DNA of 64,000 nt from positions 1,624,513 through 1,688,512 of the forward strand of contig NZ_BLIZ01000001.1 of the NCBI RefSeq assembly GCF_019972315.1, read 5' to 3'. The position numbers were made by a program, and so were the translations under genes. Positions 17,843 through 26,829 of this stretch are shown piece by piece; the first letter of the stretch is position 1, and each line of letters starts with the position of its first letter. The notes under the pieces were generated by a model that saw nothing but the letters and a program-made list of their open reading frames with translations, was not told the DNA's origin and made no database searches. This stretch comes from Geobacter sp. AOG1 (GTDB lineage: Bacteria; Desulfobacterota; Desulfuromonadia; Geobacterales; Geobacteraceae).

Positions 17843-19081
17843 ATGGAAATCACAGTTCCCGCGGTGGGTGAATCGGTTACCGAGGCGCTGATTGCCAAAT
17901 GGCACAAGCAGGACGGTGAACGGGTGGAGAAGGACGAGCCTCTCTGCGAGATCGAGACCGACAAGATCACCATGGAGATCAACGCCGAGGCGGCCGGAAC
18001 CCTGTTCATAACCGTCCGGGAGGGGACGACGGTCGCCATAGGGACGGTCATCGGCGTCATCAAGGAGGGTGCGGTGCCGAAGGAGGCTCCTACGCCGCTG
18101 CGCCGGGAAGCACCGGCGTCGACCACTGCCGGTCCAACTCCCTTCCTCTCCCCGGCGGTGCGCAAGATGGCCCAGGAGAAGGGAATCACGCCGGAAACCC
18201 TCCAGGGGACCGGCCGGGGTGGACGGGTAACGGTGGATGACCTGTTGAATGCAGGGGTGGGTGACCAGGGACCAGGGACCGGGAAACCCGGAGAGGCCAA
18301 AGTCGCGGTGCAGGAAACTCTTTTCCCCCCGGTCCCCGATCCTTCAGGCCCGCAGTCTGGGTCCCGGTCCCCGGTTTCCGAAGGCCGAATCACCCGCATC
18401 CCCATGACCCCGATCCGGCGACGCATTGCCGAGCGTCTCCTGGCTGCACGGCAGCAGACCGCCATGCTCACCACCTTCAACGAGGCGGATATGGGGGCCA
18501 TCATTGAACTGCGGAAGAAGCACAACGAGCACTTCCAGAAAAAATTCGGCGTGAAGCTCGGCTACATGCCGTTCTTCGTCAAGGCTTGCGTAGAAGCCCT
18601 CAAGGAGTTTCCAATGGCCAACTCCCGCATCGACGGCAACGATATCGTTACCCACCATTTTCATGACATCGGCATCGCCGTCAGTGGCGAGAAAGGGCTT
18701 GTGGTTCCGGTGCTGCGCGATGCCGACCGGCTCCATTTCGCGGATATCGAAAAGGGGATCGCCACCTATGCCGAGAAGGTCCGAACCAACCGGCTGGAAC
18801 TGGCCGACCTGGAGGGGGGGACTTTCACCATCAGCAACGGCGGCATCTACGGTTCGCTCCTCTCAACCCCCATCATTAACCCGCCCCAGAGCGCCGTGCT
18901 CGGGATGCATGCCGTCCAGGACCGCCCGGTGGCGCGGAACGGCGAGGTGGTGATCCGTCCCATGATGTATCTCGCACTTTCCTACGACCATAGGATCATA
19001 GATGGCCGGGAGGCGGTGGGATTCCTGAAGAAAGTGAAGGAGTACGTGGAAGAGCCGGAAGAGATGTTGCTGGAGGGGTAG
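17843..19081 (+). CDS. sucB: 2-oxoglutarate dehydrogenase E2, dihydrolipoyl succinyltransferase
   Basis: 412 aa. One lipoyl domain with the modified lysine at about K41 in ETDKITMEI. After a Pro/Ala linker comes a peripheral-subunit-binding domain ([13 protein letters not shown]). The C-terminal acyltransferase domain carries the active-site motif [17 protein letters not shown] lies 8 bases before the ATG. It takes succinyl from SucA to CoA. It needs lipoylation, consistent with lipB later in the same block. Confidence 0.97.
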   Translation: MEITVPAVGESVTEALIAKWHKQDGERVEKDEPLCEIETDKITMEINAEAAGTLFITVREGTTVAIGTVIGVIKEGAVPKEAPTPLRREAPASTTAGPTPFLSPAVRKMAQEKGITPETLQGTGRGGRVTVDDLLNAGVGDQGPGTGKPGEAKVAVQETLFPPVPDPSGPQSGSRSPVSEGRITRIPMTPIRRRIAERLLAARQQTAMLTTFNEADMGAIIELRKKHNEHFQKKFGVKLGYMPFFVKACVEALKEFPMANSRIDGNDIVTHHFHDIGIAVSGEKGLVVPVLRDADRLHFADIEKGIATYAEKVRTNRLELADLEGGTFTISNGGIYGSLLSTPIINPPQSAVLGMHAVQDRPVARNGEVVIRPMMYLALSYDHRIIDGREAVGFLKKVKEYVEEPEEMLLEG

Positions 19082-19089
19082 GAGAGTTC

Positions 19090-20298
19090 ATGGGTAAATG
19101 GCACCAAATACTGCTGGTTGCGGGAGTTGCGGCAGTGATGCTGACCGCGGTGGCGTCGCCTGTTTCGGCGGACGATTTTGCTGGCAGGTCGGCGTACCGG
19201 AAGGGGAACTACGACCTGGCCCGGACTGAATTCGGGGCCGAAACGACGTCGGTTTCCCGGTTCTTCCTGGCGCTCATGGACCTTCGCGGCGAAGGGGGCC
19301 AGGACCTCGCCCGGGGAGTGAACTTCCTCCGCGAGTCTGCCGAGCAGAACTATTTCGCCGCCCAATACCTGCTGGGGACCCGTTATCTTTACGGGGTCGG
19401 GATACCTGCCGATCCGGTACGGGCAAAAAAGCTGCTTGCCGCGGCGGCGGCACAGCGTGACTACCGAGCGGTTGCCCTTTTGGAAATTATCGGTCGGGGG
19501 AGCCGTGGCGAGAAGCAGGACCTGAAAGGTATTGTGAATGCCGTGCGCAAGGCGGCCAATCGTGGTAATGCCGCGGCCCGGAATACCCTCGGGCTCATGT
19601 ACCTCATCGGAGACGGCGTGCCGAAGGATCCCGCCCAGGAAATTCGCTGGTACCGGGCAGCGGCTGCAGGTGGCGATTCCCGGGCAAGTTTCATGCTCTC
19701 CCTCATGTATTACCACGGGGACGGCCTGCCGCGGGACCTGGGAGAAGCGGCGCGTCTCATGCAGGTAGCCGCGGAGCGTGGGGGAGCCCGGGCCGAGTTT
19801 TTCCTTGGTACCTTCTATTACCATGGCACCGGGATTCCCCAGGACAAAGGGCAAGCGGCTTTCTGGATCGGAAAGGCGGCGGAAAAGGGGTATGCGGAAG
19901 CCCAGCATGCCTATGGCATGATGCTTCTTGCCGGAGATGGTGTGCCGGTCGATAAGACCAAGGCGGTGGGTTGGCTCGTAAAGGCTGCAAAACAGGGAGA
20001 CATGGGGGCTCAGGCGGTGCTCCGGGAACTCGTGGCTCTCCGGACCGCACCGGCGGGAACTCCTGCCATGGACCTGGGCCTGCCCCGTAGCGGTGGAGAA
20101 GCGTACGACACGGCAGTCGGCGGCACGTACCTCCAGGGGAAAGGGGTCGTGCTGGACCAGGGGGATTACAGCCTCAAGTTTTCCCTTCCCGATCTCACCG
20201 ACGCCTATGCCCCCCCTCCCACCCCCGGCGCTCCCTCCGATCTGAGGTCCCGGCTCCAGGGGGGGAAATTCGAGATCATCTTCCGAACGGGGAAGTGA
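19090..20298 (+). CDS. Secreted Sel1-repeat (TPR-like) protein
   Basis: 402 aa. Signal peptide of about 28 residues (cleavage near PVSADD). The body contains about seven Sel1 repeats, visible as recurring GxGVPxDPxxAxxWxxxAA patterns (for example LMYLIGDGVPKDPAQEIRWY and GMMLLAGDGVPVDKTKAV). The C-terminal 80 residues, after the repeats, are not recognised. It begins 8 bases after sucB and is followed by lpd, so it is embedded in the dehydrogenase operon. Sel1 proteins scaffold protein complexes. A periplasmic location argues against direct contact with the cytosolic enzyme, so its role here is unexplained. Confidence 0.85.
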   Translation: MGKWHQILLVAGVAAVMLTAVASPVSADDFAGRSAYRKGNYDLARTEFGAETTSVSRFFLALMDLRGEGGQDLARGVNFLRESAEQNYFAAQYLLGTRYLYGVGIPADPVRAKKLLAAAAAQRDYRAVALLEIIGRGSRGEKQDLKGIVNAVRKAANRGNAAARNTLGLMYLIGDGVPKDPAQEIRWYRAAAAGGDSRASFMLSLMYYHGDGLPRDLGEAARLMQVAAERGGARAEFFLGTFYYHGTGIPQDKGQAAFWIGKAAEKGYAEAQHAYGMMLLAGDGVPVDKTKAVGWLVKAAKQGDMGAQAVLRELVALRTAPAGTPAMDLGLPRSGGEAYDTAVGGTYLQGKGVVLDQGDYSLKFSLPDLTDAYAPPPTPGAPSDLRSRLQGGKFEIIFRTGK

Positions 20299-20402
20299 GC
20301 AGTTCGGTGCTTTTTTGCGGGACTCTTTTTTCCAGGAGAGCCCCCACCCCGACTTTGGGTACGTGATGTAACGAGCAAAAGATTTAAGGAGGTTCTGGCG
20401 CT

Positions 20403-21842
20403 ATGGCCGAACAAGTATATGACCTGATCGTTATCGGTGGTGGGCCGGGCGGCTATGTTGCCGCCATCCGTGCCGCCCAGCTCGGTATGGGAGTGGCGGT
20501 GGTGGAACGGCGGGAGCGCCTGGGGGGGGTCTGTCTCAACGAGGGGTGCATCCCGAGCAAGGCTCTCCTCGATTCGTCGGAGCTGTTCGCCCTGGCGCGG
20601 GACAGGTTCGCCGGCCATGGCATCGATATCCCTGCTCCCACCCTGAATCTCTCCCGGATGCTGGCCCGCAAGGACGAAGTGGTGACCAAGCTGACGGACG
20701 GGATAGCTTTCCTGTTCAAGAAGAACAAGATTGCCCTCTTCATCGGCACCGCCAGACTGGCGGGAAAGGACGGAGATACTCATCAGGTGGAAGTTGAATT
20801 CTCGCGGGATTCGGGATCCGGGAGCCGGGACCAGGAAAAGCAGACCCTTTTGGGCAAGAGGTTCCTGCTTGCCACGGGGAGTACGCCGGCCGAGCTTCCC
20901 GGGCTTCCCTTCGACGGCGATCTGGTGGTCAGCGCCCGGGAGGCGCTCGCCTTCGATCGGGTACCGGAGCACCTGCTGGTAGTAGGGGGAGGGTATATCG
21001 GCCTGGAGCTCGGGTCGGTCTGGCGAAGGCTGGGGGCAAAAGTTACGGTGGTGGAAGTGCTCCCCAAGGTCTTGCCGAATATGGACCGGCAGGTCGCCGA
21101 CACCCTCGTCCGTTCCCTGAAGAAGCAGGGGTTCACCTTCCGTCTGGAAACCCGGGTGACCGAGCTAGAACGTCGGGATGGCACGGCGATGGTGACCCTG
21201 AAGAGCGGTGACGTCACCGAACAGCTGGCGTGCGACAAGATTCTCGTGGCGGCCGGCCGGCATCCACTCACTGCCGGCCTCGGGCTGGAAGAAGCAGGGG
21301 TGGCCCTCGAATCGGGTGGGAGAATAGGGGTGAACGGCAACTACGAGACCTCCGTGCCGGGCATTTTCGCCATTGGGGACCTGGTGCATGGGCCGATGCT
21401 TGCCCACAAGGCGATGGAAGAGGGGGTGGTGTTCGCCGAGCGTCAGGCAGGGCAGGCCTCCCAGGTTGACTACGAATTCATTCCCGGTATCATTTATACT
21501 TGGCCGGAAGTGGCGTCGGTTGGGAAGACCGAAGAGGATCTCACCCGGGATGCCGTCCCCTATGCGACGGGGCGCTTCCCCTTTTCGGCCAATGGCCGTG
21601 CCCGCTGCATGGACGAGGGAGAGGGATTCGTCAAGATTCTCGCCCACCAGTCCACCGGCCGGGTGCTCGGGGTGCATATCATCGGCCCGCGGGCCTCGGA
21701 TATGATCGCCGAGGCGGTGACGGTCATGACCTACGGCGGCAGCGCCCAGGACGTGGCCATGACCTTCCATGCCCATCCGACGTTGTCGGAGGCGATGAAG
21801 GAGGCGGCGCTGGATGTGGACAAGGCAGCGATACATGCGTAG
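20403..21842 (+). CDS. lpd: Dihydrolipoamide dehydrogenase (E3)
   Basis: 479 aa. FAD-binding GGGPGGYVAAIRAAQLG, redox-active disulfide GGVCLNEGCIPSK (Cys44/Cys49), NAD-binding GGGYIGLELGSVW, second FAD motif GIFAIGDLVHGPMLAHKA, and the catalytic His-Glu pair in HAHPTLSEA. A good AAGGAGG precedes the ATG. Reoxidises dihydrolipoyl groups. It lies between the 2-oxoglutarate and pyruvate dehydrogenase genes and is the only E3 in the window, so it probably serves both complexes. Confidence 0.97.
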   Translation: MAEQVYDLIVIGGGPGGYVAAIRAAQLGMGVAVVERRERLGGVCLNEGCIPSKALLDSSELFALARDRFAGHGIDIPAPTLNLSRMLARKDEVVTKLTDGIAFLFKKNKIALFIGTARLAGKDGDTHQVEVEFSRDSGSGSRDQEKQTLLGKRFLLATGSTPAELPGLPFDGDLVVSAREALAFDRVPEHLLVVGGGYIGLELGSVWRRLGAKVTVVEVLPKVLPNMDRQVADTLVRSLKKQGFTFRLETRVTELERRDGTAMVTLKSGDVTEQLACDKILVAAGRHPLTAGLGLEEAGVALESGGRIGVNGNYETSVPGIFAIGDLVHGPMLAHKAMEEGVVFAERQAGQASQVDYEFIPGIIYTWPEVASVGKTEEDLTRDAVPYATGRFPFSANGRARCMDEGEGFVKILAHQSTGRVLGVHIIGPRASDMIAEAVTVMTYGGSAQDVAMTFHAHPTLSEAMKEAALDVDKAAIHA

Positions 21843-21851
21843 GAACGGTCG

Positions 21852-21924
21852 TTTTTTCGCGATATCTGCGTCAGATTCCACGGCGCACAAGAGCGCCGTC
21901 ATCTTCCTTGATCTCACAAAAAAT
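21852..21924. repeat. Dispersed element, family B, short copy 2
   Basis: Lies in the lpd-aconitase gap. TTTTTTCGCGATATCTGCGT at the left and CTTGATCT...CAAAAAAT at the right match the two ends of the full family B copies. The interior hairpin is replaced by GGCGC...GCGCC. It is flanked by GGAACGG and CCGTTCC. Confidence 0.65.
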
Positions 21925-21947
21925 CGGCCGTTCCGGAGGAGAAGAAC

Positions 21948-23882
21948 ATGAGCTCTAAGAATCTCGCAACCAAGATCCTCGAAGCCCACCTGGTGAAGGG
22001 TGAGCTGGTCCCGGGGACGGAAATAGCCATCAGGGTCGACCATACCCTGCTGCAGGATGCGACCGGGACCATGGCCATGCTGGAGTTCATCGCCATGGGT
22101 GTGCCGCGGGTGAAGGTGGAGCTGGCGGCCCAGTACATCGACCACAACCTGCTCCAGACTGACAACAAGAACGCCGACGACCATGTCTTTCTCATGACCG
22201 CCGCCCAGAAGTTCGGCATCCACCTCTCCAAGCCGGGAAACGGCGTTTCCCACCAGGTCCACCTGGAGCGCTTCGGCGTACCGGGCAAGGTGATGCTGGG
22301 AGCCGATTCCCATACACCCACTGCAGCCGGCCTTTCCATGCTCGCCATCGGCGCCGGTGGTTTGGATGTTGCCCTGGCCATGGCGGGACATCCGTTCAGT
22401 CTCCCCTGCCCGCGCATCATGGGGGTCAAGCTGACCGGCCAGCTTCCGCCGTGGGTCTCCGGCAAGGACGTGATTCTGGAGATGCTCCGCCGCCACACGG
22501 TGAAGGGAGGAGTGGGAAAGATCATCGAATACTACGGCCCCGGCGTGGCTAGTCTGTCGGTGACGGATCGGGGGACCATCGGCAACATGGGCGCGGAACT
22601 GGGGGCCACCACGTCGGTCTTCCCTTCCGACCATCGGACCCGGGAGTTCCTGGAGTCCCAGGGGCGAGGGGATTCATGGGTGGAGCTGGCCGCTGATCCC
22701 GACTGCAGCTACGACGACTACGACGAGATCGACCTGTCACAGGTGGAGCCGCTCATTGCCTGTCCGTCGTCGCCGGATAACGTATCGCGGGTGAAGGACG
22801 TGGAAGGGATCAGGGTGGACCAGGTGATCGTCGGAAGCTCGGTCAACTCTTCCTTCCGCGACCTCATGACTGTCTGCCGCATCCTGGACGGCCGGCGGGT
22901 GGCGCCCCATGTCTCCTTCAACATCAATCCCGGCAGCCGTCAGGTGCTGGAGAACGTGGCGGCCCAGGGGGGCTTCATGTCGCTGCTCCTGTCGGGCGCC
23001 CAGGTCCATCAGCCGGGATGTCTCGGCTGCATCGGGATGGGGCAGGCGCCGGGGACCAACCAGGTCTCGCTCCGTACTTTTCCCCGCAATTTCCCGGGGA
23101 GAAGCGGCACCAAGAACGACAAGGTCTACCTCTGCTCGCCGGAGACCGCCGCCGCCGCCGGCATCTACGGAGTCATCACCGACCCGCGCAAGCTGGGGGA
23201 GCTGATGGAATGGCCTGCCGTCCGGAATCCGGAGAAGTACATGGTAGATGACTCCAGCATCATCTATCCCCTCACGGACACGGGCGGGGTCGAGATCGTC
23301 ACCGGCCCGAATATCGTGCCGTTCCCCGACTTCGACGAACTCCCCGTAGAACTGGCGGTCGAGGTGATCATCAAGGTGGGGGACAATATCTCCACCGATA
23401 CCATCATGCCGGCCGGGAACAAGGTGCTTCCCTTCCGGAGCAACATACCGGCCATCAGCCAGTTCGTCTTCGAGCAGATCGATCCGGAATTCCCGCGGCG
23501 GGCCATGGAGAAGGGGAGCGGTGTGGTGGTCGGCGGCGAGAACTACGGCCAGGGTTCAAGCCGGGAACACGCTGCACTGGCGCCGCGCTACCTCGGCATC
23601 CGGGTGAAGCTGGCCAAGAGTTTCGCCCGCATCCATAAGGCGAATCTGATCAATTTTGGCATTCTTCCCCTCATCTTCAAGGACCCGGCGGACTACGGAA
23701 CCCTTGCCCAGGGTGACACGCTCACCTTCAAAAGACTCCGGGGCCTGGTCGCCGACGGTGCAACGGAAATACCGGTACAGGTGAACGGGAGGGAGATCGT
23801 CACCCTCCTGGAAGTATCCGATCGTGAGCGGCAGGAACTTCTTGCCGGAGGAACTCTCAACCTTGTGAGGAACCATGCTTGA
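21948..23882 (+). CDS. acnA: Aconitate hydratase
   Basis: 644 aa, shorter than E. coli AcnA (891) and typical of the compact aconitase found in this bacterial group. The large-domain substrate motif LGADSHTPTAAGLSM is followed by the iron-sulfur cysteines (IACPSSPDN and PGCLGCIGMGQAPG). A fused C-terminal swivel domain carries GENYGQGSSREHAAL. Isomerises citrate to isocitrate in the TCA cycle. GGAGGAG precedes ATG 21948. Its last codons overlap the start of the diguanylate cyclase gene by 8 bases. Confidence 0.95.
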   Translation: MSSKNLATKILEAHLVKGELVPGTEIAIRVDHTLLQDATGTMAMLEFIAMGVPRVKVELAAQYIDHNLLQTDNKNADDHVFLMTAAQKFGIHLSKPGNGVSHQVHLERFGVPGKVMLGADSHTPTAAGLSMLAIGAGGLDVALAMAGHPFSLPCPRIMGVKLTGQLPPWVSGKDVILEMLRRHTVKGGVGKIIEYYGPGVASLSVTDRGTIGNMGAELGATTSVFPSDHRTREFLESQGRGDSWVELAADPDCSYDDYDEIDLSQVEPLIACPSSPDNVSRVKDVEGIRVDQVIVGSSVNSSFRDLMTVCRILDGRRVAPHVSFNINPGSRQVLENVAAQGGFMSLLLSGAQVHQPGCLGCIGMGQAPGTNQVSLRTFPRNFPGRSGTKNDKVYLCSPETAAAAGIYGVITDPRKLGELMEWPAVRNPEKYMVDDSSIIYPLTDTGGVEIVTGPNIVPFPDFDELPVELAVEVIIKVGDNISTDTIMPAGNKVLPFRSNIPAISQFVFEQIDPEFPRRAMEKGSGVVVGGENYGQGSSREHAALAPRYLGIRVKLAKSFARIHKANLINFGILPLIFKDPADYGTLAQGDTLTFKRLRGLVADGATEIPVQVNGREIVTLLEVSDRERQELLAGGTLNLVRNHA

Positions 23883-24807
23883 ACAAGATCGCATCTGGCC
23901 GGCCATCGGCCAACACCTGATCGGCGCCCTGCTTCTGGCGATACTCGTGTACCTGGACAGTGAAGTGGCGGATCTCTCCTTCGTGATTTTCTACCTGATA
24001 CCGGTGGCATGGGAAAGCTGGTATTACGGGAGGCGGGCCGGCATGGCAGTGGCATGTCTCTGTGTCCTCCTCTGGGTGGGAGCCAACCATCCCGAAATGT
24101 CCGGGAGAGGCAATCTGTTCCTCGTCTGGAACGTCATGGAGAAGCTGCTCTTCTTCGGTCTGACGAGCCTGTTCGTGGCCAAGCTCAAGAGCAGCATGGA
24201 CCGCACCCAGGAACTGGCACGACTCGATTTTCTCACCAAGACCTACAACAAACGCTATTTCTGCGAACTGGCCGAACGGGAGATATACCGGTTCCAGCGC
24301 TATAATCGCCCCTTCAGCCTTGCCTATATCGATGCCGACAATCTGAAGACGATCAACGACACCTATGGCCACCACGAAGGGGACCAGCTGCTGGTGCTCA
24401 TCGCCCGCACCATGCAGGCCGCCGTCCGGAAGACGGACATCGTGACCCGCCTGGGGGGTGACGAATTTGTCATTCTTCTGGCCGAAAACAACTTCACCCA
24501 GGCCGGCGTGGCCATTGGCAAGGTCAAGGCTCAGTTGGACGCCGCCATGGCGGCCCACCGCTATGGTGTTACGTTCAGCATCGGTCTGGTGAGTTTTCTG
24601 GACCCTCCCGTCTCTGTCGACCAGATGCTCCGTTTGAGCGACGGCCTCATGTACCGGGTAAAGGCGAGCGGCAAGAACGCCATCTGTCACGAAAAATTCG
24701 GTCTGGAACTGACCGGCGACTATGAAGACGTCACCGCGAAGGGAATCGAGCGCAGGAGTGCACCACATGAAAGAGACGAGTCTCCGGGCGATTTTGCCCG
24801 ACCATGA
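23875..24807 (+). CDS. Membrane-bound diguanylate cyclase (GGDEF)
   Basis: 310 aa. N-terminal hydrophobic region (residues about 14-105) with three or four membrane segments of the type common in diguanylate cyclases (VIFYLIPVAWESWYYGRRAG). The GGDEF domain covers about 112-275: metal ligand in YIDADN (Asp153), N161 and D170 in the guanine-contacting segment INDTYGHHEGD, intact GGDEF at 194-198 and an RKTD inhibitory site five residues before it. All features predict an active, product-inhibited c-di-GMP synthase rather than a cGAMP-type variant. It overlaps aconitase by 8 bases and E1-alpha by 41 bases, so expression is tied to central metabolism genes. Confidence 0.93.
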   Translation: MLEQDRIWPAIGQHLIGALLLAILVYLDSEVADLSFVIFYLIPVAWESWYYGRRAGMAVACLCVLLWVGANHPEMSGRGNLFLVWNVMEKLLFFGLTSLFVAKLKSSMDRTQELARLDFLTKTYNKRYFCELAEREIYRFQRYNRPFSLAYIDADNLKTINDTYGHHEGDQLLVLIARTMQAAVRKTDIVTRLGGDEFVILLAENNFTQAGVAIGKVKAQLDAAMAAHRYGVTFSIGLVSFLDPPVSVDQMLRLSDGLMYRVKASGKNAICHEKFGLELTGDYEDVTAKGIERRSAPHERDESPGDFARP

Positions 24808-25747
24808 ACTGGTCAGGATGTACGAGCAGATGGTGCTCTGCCGTGAGTTCGAGGAGTCGTGCGCCGAGCAGTACACCAAGGGGCACATCACCGGTTTCCT
24901 CCATCTCTACAGCGGCCAGGAGGCGGTGGCGGTCGGCTCCACCCACGCTCTCCACAAGGACGACTACATCCTTTCCGCCTACCGGGAGCATGCCCAGGCA
25001 ATCGTCCGGGGGGCGGAACCGCGGCGGGTCATGGCCGAGCTGTTCGGCAAGGCAACCGGTATCTGCAAGGGGAAGGGGGGCTCCATGCACCTGTTCGCCC
25101 CCGAGCTCGCCTTCATGGGGGGATACGCCATTGTCGGCGGCCAGTTCCCCATCGCCGTCGGGCTTGCCTTCGCTTCCAAGTTCCGGAAAGAAGGGCGGAT
25201 CGCCGCCTGCTTCTTCGGCGACGGGGCGGTGAACCAGGGAACCTTCCACGAATCCCTTAACTGGGCGCGGCTCTGGGAGTTGCCGGTGCTCTTCGTTTGC
25301 GAGAACAACGCCTATGGCATCGGTACCTCCGTTGAGCGGTCATCGGCCCTGGCGGATATCCACAAGCGGACCTGCGGCTACGACATCCCGTCGGTGCGAG
25401 TGGACGGGATGGACGTCATGGCGGTCCACGCGGCGGTGAAGTGGGGAGCAGAATGGGTCAGGGAGCAGAACCGCCCCTACCTCATCGAGGCGCTCACCTA
25501 CCGGTTCCGTGGCCACTCCATGGCCGATCCCGGCAAGTACCGCTCAGCCGCCGAGGTGGAGCTCTGGAAGGCCCGGGATCCGCTCCCCGCTTTTGCCATT
25601 CGCCTCATCGAAGAGGGGATCGTCACCCAGGCCGAGTTGGGTGCCATCAAACAGGAGTCGATCGCTATCGTGCAGGAGGCGGTTACCTTCGCTGAGGAGT
25701 CGCCGTGGCCGGAAGATGGGTCGGTCTGGGAGGATATCTATGCCTGA
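24767..25747 (+). CDS. pdhA: Pyruvate (or acetoin) dehydrogenase E1 component, alpha subunit
   Basis: 326 aa from ATG 24767, preceded by AGGAG at 8 bases spacing inside the end of the cyclase gene. It has the thiamine-diphosphate motif GDGAVNQGTFHESLN...CENN, the phosphorylation-loop-type sequence RFRGHSMADPGKYR, and GKGGSMHLF. It pairs with the beta subunit starting 8 bases before its stop codon. Substrate is inferred to be pyruvate because lipB, E2 and TCA genes are adjacent. Acetoin-dehydrogenase family members (AcoA) look the same, so the name is provisional. Confidence 0.9.
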   Translation: MKETSLRAILPDHELVRMYEQMVLCREFEESCAEQYTKGHITGFLHLYSGQEAVAVGSTHALHKDDYILSAYREHAQAIVRGAEPRRVMAELFGKATGICKGKGGSMHLFAPELAFMGGYAIVGGQFPIAVGLAFASKFRKEGRIAACFFGDGAVNQGTFHESLNWARLWELPVLFVCENNAYGIGTSVERSSALADIHKRTCGYDIPSVRVDGMDVMAVHAAVKWGAEWVREQNRPYLIEALTYRFRGHSMADPGKYRSAAEVELWKARDPLPAFAIRLIEEGIVTQAELGAIKQESIAIVQEAVTFAEESPWPEDGSVWEDIYA

Positions 25748-26726
25748 AATGACCTACCGTGATGCCCTCAACCTGGCCCTGAAGGAGGAGATGCGCCGCG
25801 ACCCGTCCATTGTCGTCTGGGGGGAGGACGTGGCGCTGTACGAAGGGTCGTTCAAGGTGAGCAGGGGGCTGCTGGCGGAGTTCGGCGAGGAGCGGGTACT
25901 GGATACCCCCATCTCGGAGAACACTATCATCGGCGTCGCAGTCGGGGCCGCCATGGGAGGGCTGCGCCCCGTTGCGGAGCTGATGACAGTGAATTTCGCC
26001 TTGCTTGCCATGGACCAGATTATCGACCATATGACCAAGATCCGGTACATGTTCGGCGGCCAGGTGAACCTTCCCATGGTGATCCGTGCGCCCGGCGGCG
26101 GCGGGAGCCAGCTGGCGGCCCAGCACTCCCAGTCCCTGGAGACCTATTTCATGCATGCACCGGGGATGCGCGTGGCCTATCCCGCCACCCCCGCCGATGC
26201 CAAGGGGCTCTTGAAGACCGCCATCCGCGACAACAACCCGGTCATGTTCCTGGAGCACGAGCTCCTCTACAACAGCAAGGGTGAGGTCCCCGACGATCCG
26301 GAGTCCCTTGTCCCTTTCGGCAAGTGTGACGTAAAGAGATCCGGGACTGACATCACCATCGTTGCCTACGCGCGGATGACCATCCTGGCGCTCCAGGCGG
26401 CGGAGGAGCTGGCGAAGGAAAATATCTCCTGCGAGGTGGTGGACCTCCGGACGCTGGCGCCGCTGGATGCAGAGACTTTCGTGGCGTCGGTAAAAAAGAC
26501 CGGCCGAGCGGTGGTGGTGGAGGAATGCTGGAAAACCTGCGGCCTTGGGGGGGAGATCGCCACCCGTATCTACGACGGTTGCTTCGATTCACTCCGGGCG
26601 CCCGTCAGGCGGGTGTCGGGTCTGGACGTCCCTATGCCCTACTCGCGCAAGCTGGAGAAACTCTGTATTCCCCAGGTGGCGGACATCGTCGCGGTGGTGA
26701 AGGAAACGATGGCGGCAAAATATTGA
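25740..26726 (+). CDS. pdhB: Pyruvate (or acetoin) dehydrogenase E1 component, beta subunit
   Basis: 328 aa from ATG 25740, overlapping the alpha-subunit stop by 8 bases. Typical E1-beta features: MTYRDALNLALKEEM, GEDVALYEGSFKVSRGL, RAPGGGGSQLAAQHSQS, and a C-terminal transketolase domain with VVDLRTLAPLDAETF. It forms an alpha2-beta2 decarboxylase with the preceding gene and feeds acyl groups to the E2 encoded next. Confidence 0.92.
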   Translation: MPEMTYRDALNLALKEEMRRDPSIVVWGEDVALYEGSFKVSRGLLAEFGEERVLDTPISENTIIGVAVGAAMGGLRPVAELMTVNFALLAMDQIIDHMTKIRYMFGGQVNLPMVIRAPGGGGSQLAAQHSQSLETYFMHAPGMRVAYPATPADAKGLLKTAIRDNNPVMFLEHELLYNSKGEVPDDPESLVPFGKCDVKRSGTDITIVAYARMTILALQAAEELAKENISCEVVDLRTLAPLDAETFVASVKKTGRAVVVEECWKTCGLGGEIATRIYDGCFDSLRAPVRRVSGLDVPMPYSRKLEKLCIPQVADIVAVVKETMAAKY

Positions 26727-26741
26727 GTGACCACCCCCTAT

Positions 26742-26764
26742 CCCCCTCCTGATTCAGGAGGGGG
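26742..26764. repeat. Strong GC hairpin between E1-beta and E2 genes
   Basis: Arms CCCCTCCTGA and TCAGGAGGGG are adjacent and complementary with almost no loop, and the wider CCACCCCCT/AGGGGGTGG flanks can extend the stem. No T-run follows, so it is more likely an mRNA processing or stability element than a terminator. Confidence 0.6.
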
Positions 26765-26829
26765 TGGCCGTGAAGGCGGGGGAGCTTGGCGTGTGTTGTC
26801 AAAATCGAATCGATATATATGAGGCAAAC

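Noticed and set aside
23875-24807. Hypr-type (cGAMP-producing) GGDEF enzyme, known in Geobacter
   Set aside because: The guanine-contacting Asp in HHEGD is retained instead of the substitution linked to cGAMP synthesis, so c-di-GMP is the better prediction.
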